Below, piece by piece: positions 4,772 to 9,336 of a stretch of DNA of 9,336 nucleotides. Numbering within the stretch: position 1 is the first letter of the stretch; every line of letters begins with the position of its first letter. This stretch comes from Candidatus Aerophobota bacterium (GTDB lineage: Bacteria > Aerophobota > Aerophobia > Aerophobales > AE-B3A), in assembly GCA_030610725.1 (NCBI GenBank), contig JAUWRE010000022.1, positions 1-9,336 on the forward strand, in the 5' to 3' direction. The notes below the pieces were generated by a model. It did no database searches. It had not been told where the DNA came from and saw nothing but the letters and a program-made list of their open reading frames with translations. The translations under genes and the position numbers were made by a program.

Positions 4772-7345
4772 TTAAATAATTTCCTTAGTTATCTCTGAGA
4801 TAAAGCTCCGATAGCTCATAGAATCCATAAAGACTACCTCAGCCTTCATCTCTTTTATCTCAATAAGAGAAGAAAAATAAGGATTTTCTTCTATTCTTTT
4901 CCTCAACGTCTGAAGAAGTCCCTCTCTTTCTTCTCCTCCTAATTCACCTTTCATAGTTTCCATCAATTTGTCGGTTATGTAGTGCTGAAGCATTATCTGC
5001 TGAATAGTAGGCCAGACAGTTTCAAAACCTCTTAATTCAGCGATGCTTTCTGGATCAGACAAATATTTCTTAAACTTTTCCGGCTGCTTTCTTAAAACAT
5101 CATATTCCTCTTTAGCCACCTCTAAGGTATCCTTCTTTATCTTCTCTACCCGACTTTTAAAATCTTCAATTTCGGCTAGTTTCTCTTCCTTTTCTAATCG
5201 GGAAAGGTCCCTATCTTCCACCTCCATCTTCTCTCTTTCCAGACTCCTCAAAATCAAGTCTATACCCGGACCTATCATCTCCGAATATGTCCCATACTGA
5301 TAAGTCATCATCGGACTTCTAAAAATCTGAGACTTTATAATTTCCTCCATTCTTCCTTCATCCCAGAGCTTTTTAAAATAGGAACCAGAGAAAATTTCCT
5401 CCATCTCTTCTTCGTTTTCAATATCTATTAAAAGACTTTTTTCAAAGTCAAAAAGCTCTCCTCTCCATTCATCAACTACGGAGGTAACGTCTCTAGCCAG
5501 TCTTTTTGTCCCCTTTCCGTCGTAGTCATATTCAATCCAGGATTCTCTATCATTAGCTATGAAATTGAAGTCAATCTCAACTACCTGGTAATATCCTCCG
5601 TAGGCTCCGGCAAGAAGCTGCAACCCCCTCCTATAGAGACTATCAATAGGAGCGCTAAATACCATATGAGCGGCAAATTTTTGCAGTTGAGTAAAGTCTA
5701 TCTTATGAGTATGGACTAAAGGGGGTGGCAGTTGCCAGAAGAGTTCTCTTTGGGGAAAGATAGGTAAACCTTCACCAAATCTATAAACCTTCACTCCTCT
5801 TGAAAAAAGAGGAGCCTTCTGGGTAATCGTCTCTTTCACTCCCCACCTTAAATAAGTACCAATGGTAACCTCATCCGGCCCTACTACCTTAAAACTCAAA
5901 AGACAAGCAAAGCTAAATAAAACTAGACCGGAAAAAGCAAAACTTCGCTTAAGATTTACCCCAAAAAAACTGAAAAAATGAGAAATTTTCTCATAGACTT
6001 TTTTTGTGCTTATTCCCTGACAAAGAAGACGTTCTACTTTTAACATAAGTTCTTCTATTCGTTTTTTCTGTTGATGCTCGCTTCTTATCTTCAGACGTCT
6101 CAAGAAGACTGCCTTAATTGCCTTTTTTCCCTTTAAAATATCGAGTTTTGCCCTGCCAAAAAGGTAATAAAGCCCATCATAAAAATCACCTAAGTTTTCT
6201 CCCCTCTCATAGGGTATTCCTGGATTATCTCCCAGATGAAAGTTTCCCGTAGTATTCCTTAAGCTCTCAAAACCTTCTTCAATACTCTCCAGAAGCTTCA
6301 CTCTTTCCCTTTTTCCTTTTGCTTTCTTTAAAGAATCGAAATTGGAATAAATCCTTTCCCGTATTGAGGAAGTCCTTGCCAAAAAATCTCTCAAATTCTT
6401 TGCTTTCTGCTTAAAACCCTCCCCTAAGAGACTCAATCTTAAATCAAAATTATGATTGAGAGAGGGGAAAAATTCCTTTTTAGATAAATCTGGTGTGGCT
6501 ATTTTGAGGGGAACCATCTGAAAACCTTCTAGGTAGTGAAGAAGTAAATCATTTTTTAGCTGATCAAGCTTAATTATTACTCCTTCAAGAAAAACCTCGG
6601 CCTTAGCCCTTTGGCTGAGGCTTCTCAATAGCTCTTCCAAACGCCCGGACCAATCCTGGATAAAATCATAATTTACGGGAGGCTTGTGTAAAATCTCCTG
6701 CAGAAGGTTTTCTACAGTCCCTATTTCTATGGATACATTTTCTTCCTCAGCCGCTGCCCTGATATTTTTCAAGCACTTTCTGATTTCTTTGCTAAAATAT
6801 TGCTGAGAACTCCTGCCAAATTGCTGAAAAATCTTAGTATATTGAGAACGGAAGTTAGCCCGAATCCATCTTTTAGTTCCCAGGAAATTCCTTATGAAAG
6901 AAAGGGCCGGAACAAAAGCAATGACAATTCCTTGAAAAATCTTACCCAGGATCTCTCCCAGAATATTCTCCAATAGAAGGCTTGCTGGAACCCAAAACCA
7001 GGGAAAATTAAAGATTGTCCAGTAGATGAAGTAACCCACTGCACAGGCAGCAGTAAACCTCAAAAAAATTTTGAGTTTGTAAATACCCCAGAAATGAGAA
7101 TCCTGAATTTCGAAGTTCTGTTCAAATCTTTTGACCAGATCGATATCTTCTGGATCGCTTTCCCCCGGACTGATAAGAACTCTTGAAATCCAGGGAAGGT
7201 CGGCTGGACCACTCGATTTCTTATCATCAAGCCACGCCCTGAAATATTTTTCGCTTAATTTTATGGGAGCAGAAACAACTATGCTCCCCTTGTCTTTCTC
7301 CAGAGGATGAGGAATCCTAAAATACTCGATAATATGGCTAATCAC
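4772..7345 (-). CDS. Large membrane protein with an SPFH/Band-7-like segment
   Basis: About 857 residues. Layout: an N-terminal soluble part (1-90); a hydrophobic region with two likely membrane passes (about 97-119 and 137-151); a long charged, mostly helical part (160-460); a third hydrophobic helix (about 467-486); then VVGPDEVTIGTYLRWG (487-502) and EGLPIFP...FWQLPPP (525-542). This last order, a membrane helix then V-x-P-x-E-x...R-F/W-G...G-L...W-x-L-P-P, resembles HflK/prohibitin-type SPFH domains. A charged segment with coiled-coil character (about 702-753) follows, as in SPFH proteins. SPFH proteins form membrane scaffolds and often bind proteases. Start: GTG at 7345 has AGGGAG six bases upstream and overlaps the upstream stop by eight bases (GTGATTAG), suggesting translational coupling. 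TTG at 7372 is an alternative. The assignment is by eye and moderate. The 460-residue N-terminal part is unusual for the family. Confidence 0.6.
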   Translation of the reverse strand: MISHIIEYFRIPHPLEKDKGSIVVSAPIKLSEKYFRAWLDDKKSSGPADLPWISRVLISPGESDPEDIDLVKRFEQNFEIQDSHFWGIYKLKIFLRFTAACAVGYFIYWTIFNFPWFWVPASLLLENILGEILGKIFQGIVIAFVPALSFIRNFLGTKRWIRANFRSQYTKIFQQFGRSSQQYFSKEIRKCLKNIRAAAEEENVSIEIGTVENLLQEILHKPPVNYDFIQDWSGRLEELLRSLSQRAKAEVFLEGVIIKLDQLKNDLLLHYLEGFQMVPLKIATPDLSKKEFFPSLNHNFDLRLSLLGEGFKQKAKNLRDFLARTSSIRERIYSNFDSLKKAKGKRERVKLLESIEEGFESLRNTTGNFHLGDNPGIPYERGENLGDFYDGLYYLFGRAKLDILKGKKAIKAVFLRRLKIRSEHQQKKRIEELMLKVERLLCQGISTKKVYEKISHFFSFFGVNLKRSFAFSGLVLFSFACLLSFKVVGPDEVTIGTYLRWGVKETITQKAPLFSRGVKVYRFGEGLPIFPQRELFWQLPPPLVHTHKIDFTQLQKFAAHMVFSAPIDSLYRRGLQLLAGAYGGYYQVVEIDFNFIANDRESWIEYDYDGKGTKRLARDVTSVVDEWRGELFDFEKSLLIDIENEEEMEEIFSGSYFKKLWDEGRMEEIIKSQIFRSPMMTYQYGTYSEMIGPGIDLILRSLEREKMEVEDRDLSRLEKEEKLAEIEDFKSRVEKIKKDTLEVAKEEYDVLRKQPEKFKKYLSDPESIAELRGFETVWPTIQQIMLQHYITDKLMETMKGELGGEEREGLLQTLRKRIEENPYFSSLIEIKEMKAEVVFMDSMSYRSFISEITKEII

Positions 7346-8663
7346 CCTCTTCTCCCTTGTAGTCAAGCCCAACTACCCTCAATTGTGCCTCAAGGCTAGC
7401 TAAAGTCTGCTTGGCTCGCACTACCAGATCTTGCTGAAAAGACTCTGTAGTTACTCCTTCTAAGCCGAGTACATCCGGTCCCAGTAAAATCTGGGGAATT
7501 CTGAACATCATACCCCCGATATAGACACTCTCCTCAATTCTAATATCTCGCTCTACCTGAGGCAGGAAAAGGAAAGCTCGGTCAAATTTCTCTTCCATAG
7601 TCCTTTGACCCAGTTCCTTTATTCTATCCCTGATGCGGGTAATTTTCTGCATACGCGGATCATGCCAGAGCAGCTGTTCTCTGTATAATGGCCCTTCCAA
7701 AGGATTGTGGTCATTAATGAAACTTCTCAGCTTCCTCCACCAGCTAACACTGCTCTCTAGCTGATTGAGAGAGGCGAGTTTAGTATCAGAAAGATAAATA
7801 TGAGCCATAAGGAGAATCCCTCCGTAAGTAAAGGCTAAATCTGGCCAGTGGGTAAATTCACAGGTTTCGTGCGCATCATAAACCCAACTTGCTCTCCCTC
7901 CCAGAATTTCCTTGTAATGAGCCTGGTTAGAACGAGTCAACACATCTTGCGCCTCAAGACTGTTCCTTCCCTGAGCACTGTTTCTATCACTTAAACCCCA
8001 GGGATTGCGCAGGCCCGGCTGAGCCCATCCTCCCTCTAGAAGCGGAGCATTAACGGCCATTCCATCCCGAGTTACTGCTCCCCGAGTCTGATTATCGAAT
8101 CCGGCCGGGTCAACCACTGGATCAAAAAGAATAGTCCCTCTCTCTAGAAGTCTGTAACGTTCCTCGCCCGGATGGGCCAACTGGAGAATTCCCTCCAGGA
8201 CAGCTCTGGCCAGCCGTGATTCTCCTCCGTGCGTACTGGCCAAAACCAAAATTTTAAACTGAGGATTCTCGCTGTTTCCCAGTTGAAAAGTATATTTGGG
8301 AAGAATCTTCCTGCCTATATTGAATCCTTTGCCACCATCAATATTTTCTACTTGATGAATCTTAATCTCACTATTTCCTTCTTTGCGGCAAAGTTTATTA
8401 ATGTTTTCTATCTCTTCTAACTCTATCTCAACAAACTTCTGAAAAGAGACAAACTTCGTCTGGACAATCTTTGCCTCAGTGATAGTATCAATGTCTATTA
8501 GTTCTGATTTAACCGGAGGACGCCAGGAGCTAAATCTGTTCTTCCGGGTAAGATATCCATCAATGATCCTATCGGCCTGACGATCAAGTTTTTCTCTTCT
8601 TCGTTCCTTCAATGATCTAATTTTTTTCACTCTATATTTCAAGCTATCAACGGACTTTAACAC
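7338..8663 (-). CDS. M14-family zinc carboxypeptidase-like protein
   Basis: 441 residues, no signal peptide or membrane segment, so probably cytoplasmic. The metallocarboxypeptidase (M14) layout is visible: first zinc motif HGGE (H145, E148) after the hydrophobic strand ILVLAST; FDPVVDPAGFDNQTR (180-194), like the family's NPDG...R substrate-binding stretch; third ligand in VYDAHE (H265); and a late GVTTES with E407 where the catalytic glutamate is expected. The family hydrolyses C-terminal residues of peptides or removes acyl/amide groups from small molecules; the substrate here is unknown. The first 130 residues are basic and helical, with no match I recognise. The start is GTG at 8663, with GGAGG seven bases upstream. 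The 3' end overlaps the SPFH-like gene by eight bases, so the two products are probably made together, perhaps as a membrane-anchored peptidase complex. 250 bases separate it from the upstream gene. Confidence 0.7.
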   Translation of the reverse strand: MLKSVDSLKYRVKKIRSLKERRREKLDRQADRIIDGYLTRKNRFSSWRPPVKSELIDIDTITEAKIVQTKFVSFQKFVEIELEEIENINKLCRKEGNSEIKIHQVENIDGGKGFNIGRKILPKYTFQLGNSENPQFKILVLASTHGGESRLARAVLEGILQLAHPGEERYRLLERGTILFDPVVDPAGFDNQTRGAVTRDGMAVNAPLLEGGWAQPGLRNPWGLSDRNSAQGRNSLEAQDVLTRSNQAHYKEILGGRASWVYDAHETCEFTHWPDLAFTYGGILLMAHIYLSDTKLASLNQLESSVSWWRKLRSFINDHNPLEGPLYREQLLWHDPRMQKITRIRDRIKELGQRTMEEKFDRAFLFLPQVERDIRIEESVYIGGMMFRIPQILLGPDVLGLEGVTTESFQQDLVVRAKQTLASLEAQLRVVGLDYKGEEGD

Positions 8664-8726
8664 TCTAATTCCTCCATTAATCCTCTTGAATTATCTAGGA
8701 AACTATACCGGGGTTTTCTTATAAAT

Positions 8727-8749
8727 AGCTCATAGTTCATGGCTCATAG
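8727..8749. repeat. AGCTCATAG repeat, left arm of an inverted pair
   Basis: AGCTCATAG and GGCTCATAG stand in near-tandem here, about 14 bases apart. The reverse complement form, CTATGAGCTATGAGCT, lies at 8883-8898. The two arms enclose the dispersed repeats at 8772-8833. This looks like degenerate semi-tandem repeat material, not a regulatory site. Confidence 0.45.
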
Positions 8750-8771
8750 CCTAATTCCTTACTCTCTTTAA

Positions 8772-8797
8772 CTTGATAGTATAGGAATTTCCTTTTT
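8772..8797 (-). repeat. Inverted second copy of the repeat found after cooC
   Basis: The minus strand matches 346-371 at 25 of 26 positions. On the plus strand it reads CTTGATAGTATAGGAATTTC followed by CTTTTT, with a mini-hairpin AGGA-ATT-TCCT before the T residues. The single difference falls in the hairpin loop, leaving the stem intact. Here it is joined directly to hairpin copy B. Confidence 0.65.
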
Positions 8798-8833
8798 CCC
8801 CTCACCTCAATCCTCTCCCCACGGGGGAGAGGG
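8798..8833 (+). repeat. Dispersed hairpin repeat, copy B (CCCCTCACC...CCTCTCCCC)
   Basis: CCCCTCACCTCAATCC, then stem CCTCTCCCC (8812-8820), loop ACG, GGGGAGAGG (8824-8832). Same orientation as copy A at 4635-4670. The loop differs (ACG against CAA) while the stem is unchanged, as expected for an element kept as a hairpin. A G-rich run follows to about 8847. Confidence 0.7.
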
Positions 8834-8882
8834 AAGGGAGAGGGGGGTAAATTCAGCTCTTTCGAACTTTGTTTTGAATTTC

Positions 8883-8915
8883 CTATGAGCTATGAGCTAA
8901 TTTGAGCCATCAGCT
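8883..8915. repeat. CTATGAGC semi-tandem repeat running into a stop codon
   Basis: CTATGAGCTATGAGCTAATT followed by TGAGCCATCAGCT contains three or four degenerate GAGC(T/C)AT units. Its last bases overlap the TAG stop (8916-8914) of the neighbouring minus-strand gene. It is the inverted partner of 8727-8749. Confidence 0.45.
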
Positions 8916-9324
8916 ATTTGGATTTCACTGCTGAAATATACTTGGAATAATATAAATCATAATATTCATCTTTGGGTCGGCCATCTTTGGTAAACATTGA
9001 ATCTCTTTCAATGTAGAGATTTATCTGCCTGATTTTCACTCCGTATGTTCTCTCAATGTAATCTAGCCAGGGAGAGACTAAAAGGTATTCCTCTATTACC
9101 CGGGAAGCAAATTCTTCTATCCAGCGATAAATGTATTTCTTCACTGTCGCTTCCCTTTTCTTCCGATATCCTTCCTCTTCTTCAAACCACTGAGGAGTAA
9201 ATTCCTCAACTTTATTGATAATAATACTTTCATCCGCCTTAAGAGGAGTGTCTTTAACCAATTCATAAACTGCCCTGTAATCTCCCGTTTCAAAAGCCTG
9301 AGCCAAAAGCTTATCAAAACGCAC
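8914..9324 (-). CDS. Uncharacterised soluble protein, possibly truncated by the window edge
   Basis: At least 136 residues, family not recognised. It is rich in Glu, Lys and Tyr and appears largely helical: KLLAQAFETGDYRAVYELVKD near the start recalls a helical-repeat unit, followed by a charged middle (EEEEGYRKKREATVKK, residues 48-63) and a tyrosine-rich tail (EYYDLYYSKYISAVK). No membrane segment or signal peptide. The GTG at 9324 has GAGG eight bases upstream, right at the window end. The frame also stays open to the edge (four more codons), so the real start may lie further upstream and this could be the C-terminal part of a larger protein. It shares strand with the M14/SPFH-like genes but is separated from them by 250 bases of repeats, so membership of that unit is uncertain. 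Confidence 0.6.
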   Translation of the reverse strand: MRFDKLLAQAFETGDYRAVYELVKDTPLKADESIIINKVEEFTPQWFEEEEGYRKKREATVKKYIYRWIEEFASRVIEEYLLVSPWLDYIERTYGVKIRQINLYIERDSMFTKDGRPKDEYYDLYYSKYISAVKSK

Positions 9325-9336
9325 TTTATCGTCCTC

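Larger units (their letters stand above)
8664..8913. other. Gene-free spacer holding several repeat families
   Basis: No supported coding region. It carries, from left to right, the GGAGG ribosome binding site of the M14-like gene (8671-8675), an AGCTCATAG-type repeat, an inverted copy of the repeat found after cooC, hairpin copy B, and a CTATGAGC-type repeat. No good promoter for the M14-like gene stands out. TATAGT and GATAAT boxes exist on the minus strand at about 8700-8712, but without a fitting -35. Confidence 0.55.

Noticed and set aside
5043..5300. Plus-strand open frame within the SPFH-like gene
   Set aside because: Serine/phenylalanine-rich antisense reading of the charged coiled-coil region, typical of a shadow.
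7346..7372. TTG at 7372 as start of the SPFH-like gene
   Set aside because: Its purine-rich site is only three bases away, too close, whereas GTG at 7345 has AGGGAG at a six-base distance. Not excluded.
8229..8420. Plus-strand open frame within the M14-like gene
   Set aside because: Antisense to the zinc-site-containing frame, short, no ribosome binding site.

Overview
The window looks like a piece of an AT-rich genome from an anaerobic, probably uncultured bacterium. The main clue is a CooC-type ATPase, the nickel-insertion factor for carbon monoxide dehydrogenase, which points to CO or Wood-Ljungdahl metabolism. Start codons are mixed (ATG, GTG, TTG), Shine-Dalgarno sites are strong, sigma-70-like promoters are clear, and the gaps are filled with degenerate dispersed repeats of a kind common in candidate-phylum genomes. 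I cannot name the phylum from the sequence.

Left part (375-2615): a minus-strand operon, thioredoxin - queF - cooC, faces away from a plus-strand ArsR-family regulator gene. The divergent intergenic region (1960-2273) is dense in signals. It holds two tandem promoters for the trx operon, the nearer one covered by a Fur/PerR-like box, and a TTGCAC-N17-TATAAT promoter for arsR whose -10 overlaps a perfect 8+8 bp inverted repeat, a likely autoregulatory operator. The three operon products share a cysteine theme: a thioredoxin, a QueF with a Cys-x-Cys at its catalytic site, and a CooC with the Cys-x-Cys nickel motif.

Right part (2923-9324): four minus-strand genes, transcribed from right to left. 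They are a small uncharacterised protein (possibly cut by the window edge), an M14-type zinc carboxypeptidase-like protein, a large membrane protein with an SPFH/Band-7-like segment, and a second membrane protein of unknown family. The peptidase and the SPFH-like gene overlap by 8 bases and are probably translationally coupled. A peptidase next to an SPFH membrane scaffold recalls known SPFH-protease partnerships (HflK/HflC with FtsH, NfeD with flotillin), but this M14 version with a second unknown membrane protein is not one I recognise. It is the best candidate here for an undescribed system.

The gaps at 1-374, 2616-2922, 4624-4771 and 8664-8913 contain no genes I can support. They hold several dispersed repeat families, many beginning within a few bases of a stop codon.
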